Notes under the pieces: generated by a model
Told to the model about the DNA's origin: nothing
Databases searched by the model: none
The model's input: the letters and a program-made list of their open reading frames with translations, nothing else
NCBI GenBank assembly: GCA_023247835.1
Contig: JAHFFU010000078.1
Coordinates: 1-5,780, forward strand
Reading direction: 5' to 3'
DNA: 5,780 bases
From: Candidatus Bathyarchaeota archaeon
GTDB lineage: Archaea; Thermoproteota; Bathyarchaeia; 40CM-2-53-6; FEN-987
Shown here: positions 1 to 4,966 of the stretch, one piece after another
Layout: each line of letters begins with the position of its first letter
How positions within the stretch are numbered: position 1 is the stretch's first letter
Program-made: the position numbers and the translations under genes

Positions 1-418
1 CGAAGTAGCTAGGCCTGAGTTTCCGCCCGTCAAAACTAGAAACGTCACCGACATCGCTGAGCATGACATTAACTGGCTTGCCTTCAACAGTGAATTCGAG
101 GGCGGTTGTGTAACCTGGTTGACCGTCTATGACTCTCACCTTGCAGGCGGCTGGATGCGTTGAAATTACGGCCCGTGTAATCGCATTCCCAACACAGTAA
201 AGATTCGTTCTTGCTGACAACGATGATAACGCGAAGGCTAGATTTGTAGCGTTTCCACCCCTGATCTCCGTCTGAACCAAGCCACGCAGATTACCGCCTC
301 CCGACGCGGCCTTCAACTCAATACGCCTAAACAGGTCACGAAGAGACGGCACCAAAACTATCCTGTCAAAATAGAAATCGGGAAGAACCGACACCCTAAG
401 CCTAGAAATCCTCTCCAT
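1..418 (-). CDS. PfkB-family carbohydrate kinase, N-terminal part (cut by window edge)
   Basis: Predicted ATP-dependent sugar or nucleoside kinase of the cytoplasmic ribokinase/PfkB fold. Translating the minus strand from the ATG at 418-416 gives about 139 residues beginning MERISRLRVSVLPDFYFDRI. The visible family signs are a DFYFDR strand near residue 15, a glycine-rich GGGN stretch near residue 40, and RGGNATNLAFALSSL near 53-67, which matches the substrate-binding GGN-A-N-A-LA segment of this family, followed by a Y-x-VG strand. The catalytic GAGD motif near the C-terminus lies outside the window, so substrate and completeness cannot be judged. A GTG at 433-431 is an alternative start adding five residues; an in-frame TGA lies a few codons above it. 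The SnoaL-like gene ends 32-47 bases upstream on the same strand, so the two may be co-transcribed. Family assignment is firm; the substrate is unknown. Confidence 0.85.
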   Translation of the reverse strand, partial: MERISRLRVSVLPDFYFDRIVLVPSLRDLFRRIELKAASGGGNLRGLVQTEIRGGNATNLAFALSSLSARTNLYCVGNAITRAVISTHPAACKVRVIDGQPGYTTALEFTVEGKPVNVMLSDVGDVSSFDGRKLRPSYF

Positions 419-465
419 AAGACTCGGCAACACATCATCAACTCAACGAAACACTAGGTCTTACA

Positions 466-861
466 CTATTGGCTCCTTTCCTCCCTGACCCACCATTCTC
501 GAAGGCTCTTGCACTGGTTATTTTCGCCGAAACTCAATAGAAAAATGCCGTCTAGTCTTACTTTGGAATTTGACGTTATGCGCGTGAACGATGCCCACCA
601 GTGGGCTATTGCAACATCTTTTGTAACAGCGATTATTTTGTGGTTGAAATGTATGTCTTCCTGAGTGCGTGGCACGTGAGACCAATATTCGACTATTCCT
701 GACCGGCCATGCATTGGTTCATCGAATGGCGTTTCCTGATAGATTGCATCTTCTGTGAAGAGCATTCCCGCGGCCTTCGGATCTCGAGCCTCCCACGCTT
801 GACCATAGGCGTCGAGCCATGATTTCAATGAATGTAGATCCATGGTCAGCCAGCGCCACAT
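466..861 (-). CDS. SnoaL-like / NTF2-fold protein
   Basis: A 131-residue cytoplasmic protein that reads as a single small cone-fold (NTF2/SnoaL-like) domain. Seen in the sequence: an N-terminal helix with LDAYGQAWEARDP near 16-28, then LFTEDAIYQETPFDEP near 34-49, HGRSGIVEYW near 51-60, and a final antiparallel sheet with aromatic runs (AHWWASF near 86-92, SLREWWVREE near 119-128). The order 'helix, AW..RD, LFTEDA.Y...PF, GR..I..YW' is typical of the SnoaL-like polyketide-cyclase/NTF2 superfamily. Members are enzymes or ligand binders, and nothing here shows which. Two ATG starts are possible: 861, or 843 (MDLHSLKSW), which is nearer the usual family start. A weak A/T-rich element at 881-888 sits about 25 bases before 861, which would suit a leaderless start there. 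The gene is probably co-transcribed with the sugar kinase below it. Confidence 0.8.
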   Translation of the reverse strand: MWRWLTMDLHSLKSWLDAYGQAWEARDPKAAGMLFTEDAIYQETPFDEPMHGRSGIVEYWSHVPRTQEDIHFNHKIIAVTKDVAIAHWWASFTRITSNSKVRLDGIFLLSFGENNQCKSLREWWVREERSQ

Positions 862-953
862 GTTAGACCCATTGAACGGCGATTATTCTTTCACTCTAAC
901 ATTGCCGGAATTTGCAGTGGCCTCGTGTTCGGTGAGTATTACGTGAACTTCCT

Positions 954-968
954 CTTGGCAAGGCCAAG
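954..968. repeat. 6-bp inverted repeat just past the stop of the 120-residue gene
   Basis: CTTGGC, three unpaired bases, GCCAAG: a perfect GC-containing stem with a triloop, starting two bases after the TAG at 973-971 on the minus strand. No T-run follows it on that strand, so it is not a classical intrinsic terminator. It could be a 3'-end stabilising hairpin or chance. Confidence 0.4.
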
Positions 969-970
969 TG

Positions 971-1333
971 CTAAAGGTGCTTTCTGATTTCGGCTTCGAC
1001 TTCCTCTGGAGCCACGACGTGTATGTTTGTTCCAACGTCCCCTACGAGTCTCTTGGCTTTGTCTCTTGATGCGGCTGGGGCGATTAGTACGACGGCTATG
1101 TCGTGAGTCTTGCATGCGAAGAGCAGGTCAGATGGGCTCATTCGCTCCTGTTCAGCCGGTATAACCTTGTGCAGGTACCCGACCACTACGTTCACTTCCC
1201 CTTTGCTGAGATGATTCACATACTTGCCGTGGCCGTCCCAAGTATTCCCGACCGGCAATGTCTCAATTCCTTCAGCAGCAAACTTCGACAAGAGAAGCGG
1301 ATCAGTTCCTTCAAAATACCCTACTCTAGCCAA
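971..1333 (-). CDS. unrecognised alpha/beta protein, 120 residues
   Basis: I do not recognise this family. The product is soluble, with no signal peptide or membrane segment. It shows regular strand/helix alternation: strand RVGYFEG (3-9), helix DPLLLSKFAAEG (11-22), strand IETLPVG (23-29), strand VNVVVGYLHKV (47-57), helix, strand IAVVLIAPA (79-87), helix, strand NIHVVAP (103-109), helix EEVEAEIRKHL. This suggests a small Rossmann- or receiver-like three-layer fold. A polar GNTWDGHGKYVNHL patch at 29-42 is the most likely conserved site. The start is TTG at 1333-1331; an in-frame TGA lies nine codons upstream and no ATG or GTG lies between. A TATA-like TTTTATCA at 1371-1378 and a weak GTGGGA sequence before the TTG support that start. 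A perfect 6-bp hairpin follows the stop. The zinc-ribbon gene lies 66 bases upstream on the same strand. The reading frame is convincing; the function is unknown. Confidence 0.75.
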   Translation of the reverse strand: MARVGYFEGTDPLLLSKFAAEGIETLPVGNTWDGHGKYVNHLSKGEVNVVVGYLHKVIPAEQERMSPSDLLFACKTHDIAVVLIAPAASRDKAKRLVGDVGTNIHVVAPEEVEAEIRKHL

Positions 1334-1370
1334 CAGTATCCCACGTGTGAATACTTCTCAGCCCGAATAG

Positions 1371-1378
1371 TGATAAAA
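1371..1378 (-). promoter_or_regulatory. possible archaeal TATA box for the 120-residue gene
   Basis: On the minus strand this reads TTTTATCA, close to the archaeal box A consensus. It is centred about 42 bases before the TTG start at 1333, which would put transcription start near 1349 and leave a leader of about 16 bases containing GTGGGA. It lies in the 66-base gap after the zinc-ribbon stop. The assignment rests on pattern and spacing only. Confidence 0.35.
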
Positions 1379-1399
1379 GAATGACTGAGCTCTAGTTCG

Positions 1400-1627
1400 C
1401 TACCTTAGGACTGTTCCGCATCTCCCGCAATGTCTCGCGTACGGCGGGTTCCTAGTGAAGCACACCGGGCAGATGCCGCTCGGCATGGCTTGAGGCTGAG
1501 GCAGTGGGGTACCGCAAGTTACGCAGTACCTGTTGTTAGGTGGATTGTATGTTCCGCAAACAATGCAGTATCCGAAACGAAACAAAGGTTGACTCGAGAC
1601 CTTCCTGTATCCGCATGATTCACCCAA
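1400..1627 (-). CDS. double zinc-ribbon protein
   Basis: A small protein of up to 75 residues built of two zinc ribbons. Cysteines C21, C24, C35, C38 form the first and C53, C56, C67, C70 the second. Both have the same CxxC-10-CxxC spacing, and both contain NPP-x3-R-x-C before the second pair, so the halves are an internal duplication joined by a proline-rich linker (PLPQPQAMP, 41-49). Such double zinc ribbons (DZR-like) usually bind protein or nucleic acid; no enzymatic residues are seen. The start is uncertain. The longest frame begins with TTG at 1627, but that codon overlaps a TATA-like TTTTTATT (1626-1633). A later TTG at 1585 would give a 61-residue protein beginning MFRFGYCIVCG just before the first ribbon, with GGAAGG upstream; I find the shorter form more plausible. 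The next gene on this strand begins 66 bases beyond the stop. Confidence 0.75.
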   Translation of the reverse strand: MGESCGYRKVSSQPLFRFGYCIVCGTYNPPNNRYCVTCGTPLPQPQAMPSGICPVCFTRNPPYARHCGRCGTVLR

Positions 1628-1633
1628 TAAAAA
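1626..1633 (-). promoter_or_regulatory. possible TATA box of the zinc-ribbon gene
   Basis: The minus strand reads TTTTTATT within GGTTTTTATTGGG. If it acts as box A, transcription would start near 1603, and the first usable start codon would be the TTG at 1585. This conflicts with the longer TTG start at 1627. Pattern only. Confidence 0.3.
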
Positions 1634-1716
1634 CCTTTACCGCTGAATGGATGCTATTCCGCATCATTGAATTTACCGTTAGGGTTTTTCAGTTTCCTCC
1701 AACCGCAATCTGCATT

Positions 1717-1722
1717 AGGTGA
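1717..1722 (+). promoter_or_regulatory. Shine-Dalgarno AGGTGA before the PP-loop gene
   Basis: AGGTGA matches the anti-Shine-Dalgarno of archaeal 16S rRNA. It ends six bases before an ATC codon at 1729, which is in frame with the PP-loop ATPase. It is the only good ribosome-binding signal in front of that gene and so bears on the unusual start. The GTG inside it (1719) opens a different frame. Confidence 0.45.
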
Positions 1723-1728
1723 AGGCAC

Positions 1729-2421
1729 ATCCGGCCCCAAAGAGAATCGCCCAATCGCCCGAAAGCGATTCTTTCCTGGTCATCTGGCAAGGACAGCGCG
1801 ATGGCACTGTACAGAACTCTAACCGCCAGGGAACTCGAAGTGGTCTGCCTTCTAACAACAATCAGCGACCAATTCCATCGCGTCTCGATGCATGGCGTCA
1901 GGGAGGAGCTTCTTGACAGGCAGGCAGAATCAATCGGCATACCCCTGGAGAAAGTGCTGATCCCCTATCCCTGCCCGAACGTCATTTACGAGGAAAAAAT
2001 GCGGAAGGCCCTATCGCTGTGGAGAGGAAAGGGAGTCACGCATGTCATTTTTGGCGACTTGTTCCTTGAAGATATTCGGAAGTATCGGGAAGCAAACCTT
2101 GCCCAGCTCGATCTTACGCCCATCTTCCCTGTGTGGGGAAGGGACACAGCAAGTCTTGCCAGCGAGATGTTGAAGGTCGGTTTCCGCGCTATCATAACCT
2201 GCGTGGACCCGAAGAGGCTGGACATGAAATTTGCCGGCCGCCAATTTGACAATTCCCTCCTGAAAGACCTGCCCCCAAGCGTCGACCCCTGCGGTGAGAA
2301 TGGAGAATTTCACACATTTGTCTATGATGGGCCCTTCTTCCGGGAACCAATTCCCGTGGAAGTTGGCGAATCAGTTTTGCGGGATGGGTTCCAGTTTGCA
2401 GACGTCCTTCTGAAGCACTAA
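1729..2421 (+). CDS. Dph6-related PP-loop ATPase (adenine nucleotide alpha hydrolase type), non-canonical start
   Basis: A cytoplasmic enzyme of the PP-loop ATP pyrophosphatase superfamily, Dph6/diphthine-ammonia-ligase-like branch, which adenylates a substrate for amidation or a related reaction. The P-loop SWSSGKDSAMAL is encoded at 1774-1809. Further family segments are LLTTISDQFHRVSMHGVR, then THVIFGDLFLEDIRKYRE (about 108-121 counting from ATC), PVWGRDT, ITCVDPKRLD and DPCGENGEFHTF (about 187-198). These match the bacterial 'adenine nucleotide alpha hydrolase' branch more than the diphthamide enzyme usual in archaea, so transfer is possible (inference). Oddly, the first ATG (1801) lies after the P-loop, and between the in-frame TGA at 1720 and that ATG there is no ATG, GTG or TTG. 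I start it at ATC 1729 because AGGTGA lies six bases upstream, giving 230 residues; ATT 1768 is an alternative. Automated calls would start at 1801 and lose the ATP site. The stop overlaps the convergent membrane gene. Confidence 0.85.
   Translation: MRPQRESPNRPKAILSWSSGKDSAMALYRTLTARELEVVCLLTTISDQFHRVSMHGVREELLDRQAESIGIPLEKVLIPYPCPNVIYEEKMRKALSLWRGKGVTHVIFGDLFLEDIRKYREANLAQLDLTPIFPVWGRDTASLASEMLKVGFRAIITCVDPKRLDMKFAGRQFDNSLLKDLPPSVDPCGENGEFHTFVYDGPFFREPIPVEVGESVLRDGFQFADVLLKH
1743..1772 (+). repeat. 8-bp inverted repeat plus 8-bp tandem repeat at the PP-loop gene 5' end
   Basis: AGAATCGC (1743-1750) pairs perfectly with GCGATTCT (1765-1772) across a 14-base loop. Inside this, AATCGCCC occurs twice in direct tandem (1745-1752 and 1753-1760). 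The hairpin covers the codons just before the P-loop, including the ATT at 1768. It could affect initiation, or the tandem copy could mark a replication-slippage event. Confidence 0.5.
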
Positions 2422-2789
2422 GTTGACTTGCGGCCTGAACGATTCCGCAATAAGTAGATAGGGATTAGAATTAGGAGCGCGACCTGAAGCATAGATCCAA
2501 TTACGAATGTTACTGAAGCCAACAACATGCCCGCTTTCATGAAGGAGTAATGCTCCGGTTGTGGAAGCGAGAGCGCGAGCGTGAGGATTGATAGAACGAA
2601 GGCGAGTCGGTAAGCGATTCTATGGCCAGTTGCAGCAATTATGGCTACTATGAGGTAAGCCAACCATCCTCCCAAGACTGAGTAGAAGAGCGAACTTGGG
2701 ACGAGCCCATACAGTTGCGGGAGTAGACCGATTCCCAGCACGACTGAGAGGTAGACGAGCAAATCTATCGTATGCCTAAGTGAAGGCAT
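2418..2789 (-). CDS. four-helix integral membrane protein
   Basis: A 123-residue hydrophobic protein of no recognised family. Four membrane segments can be read: about 8-29 (IDLLVYLSVVLGIGLL...), 34-54 (LFYSVLGGWLAYLIVAIIAAT), 58-75 (IAYRLAFVLSILTLALSL) and 84-114 (MKAGMLLASV...LLILIPIYLL), the last long enough for one tilted helix or a helix plus extension. The tail RNRSGRKST is basic, which by the positive-inside rule suggests the C-terminus is cytoplasmic, and with four helices the N-terminus too. The start is ATG at 2789-2787, preceded by a G-rich run but no clear GGTGA. It lies 49 bases downstream of the ScyD/ScyE-like gene on the same strand, so co-transcription is likely. Its TAG shares bases 2418-2421 with the stop of the convergent PP-loop gene. 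No transport or enzyme motif is visible. Confidence 0.75.
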   Translation of the reverse strand: MPSLRHTIDLLVYLSVVLGIGLLPQLYGLVPSSLFYSVLGGWLAYLIVAIIAATGHRIAYRLAFVLSILTLALSLPQPEHYSFMKAGMLLASVTFVIGSMLQVALLILIPIYLLRNRSGRKST

Positions 2790-2838
2790 GAGACCCCGCC
2801 CCGCTGACGTGCAAAACGAAGATGAACGAGGGTTAGGT

Positions 2839-4020
2839 TCAGCTTACGGAGACCCGGATGATTTCTCCTTCGCCTTCCTTGAACCCGAAGCCCTTGTTTG
2901 AAACGTACAATCGACCATCAGGGCCGAAGGTCATTGCGGTTGGGAAGGCAAGGCCTGACGCTACAGTTTCCAAGGAGCCAGCAGATGACAGGCGAACTAC
3001 TTTGCCTGAGCCTGGAACCATGAAGGGAGGCTTGGGCAGGTTGCCCGTGGTCGTCTCCAACGCGTATAACCGCCCTTGATTGTCGAACGCCACACCCAGC
3101 ACCGTGGTTAGGCCGGTCTGAAAGACGCTGAGGTTTCCGTCAGTTGTGATTTTGAAAATCTTAGCAGCGCCATCAGTGAAGGGTACGGGTGTGAGGTCGC
3201 CAACGTAGAAGTTTCCATCCGGCCCAACGGCCATTGAAGTTGGAACCACATGCCCTTGGCTCGCTGAAATATCCGCCACTCGAGTGATATCGGTGCCTAG
3301 GGCGCTGAAGCTTATCTTGTCCAGTTCGCCGTGGTTAGGTTCGATCACAAACAAATCGTTGCCAATGTGGGTCATGCTGTACCATGTCCCATCAGGTTCG
3401 AAGTCGTTGGGCTCCGGGTTGGCAACAGGGTGCGCTTTCAGAAAGGCACTGAGGTCGGCAACCTGAGTTATTGATCCATCAGCGTTGACGCGGAAAACGC
3501 CGTTCGGTACATCTGCGTTGCCGTGGGAGGCGCCTCCTCCCGCATTCAAGGCGTAGAGAGTGTTGCCAATGAACTCAACATCAGCTACACCACTGACCTC
3601 GCTACCGACCCCCGGCCCAGTTTGATCTGAGGGAAGTCCATCTGCAACGGTCGTGCGGACGCCATCAGGGCTGATTTTGGAAATGCGGGATGTCTTCCCA
3701 CCAGTGTATGGGCCGACAGGTGGTGGCACCTGCTGGCCGGTAGCCGGGTTTGAGCCCCCAAGGCCTGCTTCAGTGACGTAGAGATAACCGTCCAGCCCAA
3801 ACTTGAGACCCCGCGGGCTGTTTAACCCTCCAACTTTTTCCCAACTCGGAAACGCAACGGTGGTCGAGGATTGCTGAGGAGTGACAGGTTTCGTTAGGAA
3901 ATAATAGCCGCCTGCACCTGCGACTGCTATAATGACGCCCCCGCCAACTATGTACTTGATGAAATTCCGTCTAGTGGTCTTCAAGTTAATCCGCGCCAGA
4001 ACCGAGACCATACATGCCAT
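2839..4020 (-). CDS. Tat-exported ScyD/ScyE-family beta-propeller protein
   Basis: A 393-residue extracytoplasmic six-bladed-propeller-type protein (NHL/SMP30-like), closest to the ScyD/ScyE family named after the cyanobacterial scytonemin cluster. The family is widespread, and membership does not imply scytonemin synthesis. A twin-arginine signal TRRNFIK (16-22) precedes a hydrophobic stretch (about 23-41), so the folded protein is exported by Tat or anchored outside. Blade repeats of the form PxGLxFGPDGxLYV occur at about 69-83, 260-274, 308-321 and 360-374. Family-specific stretches include GLPSDQTGPG (128-137), GVADVEFIG (144-152) and PTSMAVGPDGNFYVGDLTPVPFTDGAAKIF (260-289, shown with spacing ignored). 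The longest start is ATG 4020, but TTATAA at 4024-4029 would put the transcript start near 4001. TTG 3984 (MKTTRRNFIKY) then gives a more typical Tat leader. The membrane protein gene follows 49 bases on. No active site can be named. Confidence 0.88.
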   Translation of the reverse strand: MACMVSVLARINLKTTRRNFIKYIVGGGVIIAVAGAGGYYFLTKPVTPQQSSTTVAFPSWEKVGGLNSPRGLKFGLDGYLYVTEAGLGGSNPATGQQVPPPVGPYTGGKTSRISKISPDGVRTTVADGLPSDQTGPGVGSEVSGVADVEFIGNTLYALNAGGGASHGNADVPNGVFRVNADGSITQVADLSAFLKAHPVANPEPNDFEPDGTWYSMTHIGNDLFVIEPNHGELDKISFSALGTDITRVADISASQGHVVPTSMAVGPDGNFYVGDLTPVPFTDGAAKIFKITTDGNLSVFQTGLTTVLGVAFDNQGRLYALETTTGNLPKPPFMVPGSGKVVRLSSAGSLETVASGLAFPTAMTFGPDGRLYVSNKGFGFKEGEGEIIRVSVS

Positions 4021-4023
4021 TGG

Positions 4024-4029
4024 TTATAA
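4024..4029 (-). promoter_or_regulatory. TATA box of the ScyD/ScyE-like gene
   Basis: TTATAA, within GCTTATAACC on the minus strand, sits immediately above the longest start of the propeller gene. The usual 25-base spacing predicts transcription start near 4001, downstream of the ATG codons at 4020 and 4011. This favours the TTG at 3984 as the real start. Confidence 0.45.
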
Positions 4030-4066
4030 GCAATGGCCTCAGCTGAACAAGAATTCAAGCATCGTA

Positions 4067-4078
4067 AGAAAAAGGGGG
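4067..4078 (-). terminator. oligo-T terminator after the 41-residue gene
   Basis: The minus strand reads CCCCCTTTTTCTT about 30 bases beyond the TGA of the small gene. Archaeal RNA polymerase commonly stops at such T-rich tracts without a hairpin. It separates the small gene from the propeller promoter below. Confidence 0.45.
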
Positions 4079-4106
4079 AGAAGAGGAATCTCGAGCAAGA
4101 CTACTC

Positions 4107-4232
4107 TCAGTGCTTGAGTTCTTCGATTCTCTCAGTTACTCCTTTCAGTTCGTTCTCGAGGTTGCCCTTGTATTCTTCAAGCCATTCCACCTTTTCCTCT
4201 TTTGTCAGGAATCTGCGTCCACCATAACACAT
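4107..4232 (-). CDS. 41-residue RRFLTKEEK small protein
   Basis: A short gene that length filters would miss. Minus-strand translation from ATG 4232-4230 gives 41 residues: MCYGGRRFLTKEEK, then a charged helix with WLEEYKGNLENELKGV, ending ERIEELKH before TGA 4109-4107. A perfect Shine-Dalgarno GGAGGTG (4241-4247) lies eight bases before the ATG, the best ribosome-binding site in the window. From memory, very similar tiny proteins, with a Cys near the N-terminus, RRFLTKEEK and then an amphipathic E/K-rich helix ending in IEEL, are common in archaea and some bacteria; the function is unknown. The heptad-like helix suggests a coiled coil or a partner-binding helix; a single Cys at position 2 could bind metal or form a disulfide. 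It lies 132 bases downstream of the Nudix gene, with an oligo-T tract between them, and has its own terminator-like tract, so it may be monocistronic. Confidence 0.85.
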   Translation of the reverse strand: MCYGGRRFLTKEEKVEWLEEYKGNLENELKGVTERIEELKH

Positions 4233-4240
4233 TACTTCAA

Positions 4241-4247
4241 CACCTCC
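4241..4247 (-). promoter_or_regulatory. strong Shine-Dalgarno of the 41-residue gene
   Basis: The minus strand reads AAGGAGGTG followed by eight bases and ATG. This is a full match to the 16S rRNA 3' end and decides both that the small frame is translated and where it begins. Confidence 0.8.
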
Positions 4248-4350
4248 TTGGAATCATAGGTGCTTTAGGATTGGGGCAGGGACAGATTTAGCGACTGGGC
4301 GGCGTTGAACCTCGTCACGACTAGGCATTGATAAGTTCTAGAGCTCTGCG

Positions 4351-4360
4351 AAGAAAAAGA
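4351..4360 (-). terminator. oligo-T tract after the Nudix gene
   Basis: The minus strand reads TCTTTTTCTT four bases past the TAA of the downstream half of the Nudix gene. It is a plausible archaeal factor-independent termination site and suggests the Nudix transcript ends before the 41-residue gene. Confidence 0.4.
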
Positions 4361-4364
4361 TCCT

Positions 4365-4821
4365 TTACTCTTTCAGTAGTCCGAATTCTTTGAGAATGTC
4401 TCCATGCCCACGTGCAAAATCCTCGCTAGTGAGCTCTTGGGGTTTCACGAACCTCAGTTCAGAGAACCACTCTGGCCGCTCCACCTTATCCTTCAGAGTC
4501 CCTTCGTACACGAAACAAAGATCCCAGTGAGTGGGCTGCTTCAGGATCAATCGGGGACTGTGAAAGATGCGACTGCACCTCCCGAAACGTCAACTTGCCT
4601 TCACCAACTCCAACCTGCTCGGTCAGAACTCGGATCGCCGCATCATCAGGTTTCTCTCCACACTCAAGATGAGAGGCCGGGATAGTCCACTTGTTAGAGG
4701 AAACGTATTGAGGCGCAAACATTTCGCCAACGTAGAATTTCTCAACCCATATCTCCGGCTTCGTCATCTTCCCTACAATGATACCCCCTTCCCACTCAAG
4801 ACCAGAAAGGCCGAAATGCAA
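4365..4821 (-). pseudogene. Nudix-family hydrolase, split by a one-base frameshift
   Basis: Two overlapping minus-strand frames together make one Nudix-fold protein of about 151 residues. The first runs from TTG 4821 with LSGLEWEGGIIVGK, the Nudix-box region IPASHLECGEKPDDAAIRVL-TEQVGV (48-72), and FREVQSHLSQSP near 79-90. The second frame resumes with RLILKQPTHWDLCFVYEG and ends GLLKE at 4365. The join falls at a run of four C on the minus strand (4553-4556); dropping one C restores continuity. The box is atypical: the REUxEE core reads RVLTEQ and the leading G-G reads A-S, so two catalytic glutamates are missing. This may be a recognised variant subfamily (IPASHL...EQ) rather than decay. 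An in-frame TAG above 4821 and the lack of ATG or GTG make TTG the only start. Sequencing error, a real pseudogene and +1 frameshifting are all possible. Normal members hydrolyse nucleoside-diphosphate-X compounds. Confidence 0.75.
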
Positions 4822-4904
4822 GTGCCACCCTTCGGCACATGCCCTTCCTTCAAAGAGCTATCTTGATCATCATGAATATTCGCGCCGAGCTACACCCCGC
4901 TCAC

Positions 4905-4912
4905 AATATAAG
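4905..4912 (+). promoter_or_regulatory. TATA box of the DNA methyltransferase gene
   Basis: AATATAAG within CACAATATAAGAATT is the clearest plus-strand box A in the 145-base gap between the divergent Nudix and methyltransferase genes. It predicts transcription start near 4934, just before TTG 4943 and 33 bases before GTG 4967. No Shine-Dalgarno precedes either codon, consistent with a short-leadered or leaderless message. Confidence 0.4.
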
Positions 4913-4966
4913 AATTGGCTGTAGACTTCCAGGCTTGGGCCCTTGATCTCCGCATTCTCAAAAATA

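Noticed and set aside
954..968. Intrinsic (hairpin plus T-run) terminator
   Set aside because: The stem is perfect but no T-run follows on the minus strand, so it is listed only as an inverted repeat.
1103..1384. Plus-strand open frame of 93 codons opposite the 120-residue gene
   Set aside because: No recognisable motif or ribosome-binding site; the minus-strand frame has the better composition and secondary-structure pattern.
1719..1916. GTG-started plus-strand frame (MKAHPAPKRIAQ...)
   Set aside because: It runs out of frame through the clearly coding PP-loop region and has no domain; only its first codons could matter, if a frameshift lies near 1760.
3585..3800. Second minus-strand frame inside the propeller gene
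   Set aside because: A shadow of the continuous 393-residue propeller frame, which has clear blade repeats on both sides.
4033..4227. Plus-strand open frame over the 41-residue gene
   Set aside because: Low-complexity Ser/Phe-rich shadow of the minus-strand small gene, which has the perfect Shine-Dalgarno.
4404..4866. Two plus-strand open frames opposite the Nudix gene
   Set aside because: They carry no family signal; the minus strand reads as a recognisable Nudix protein.
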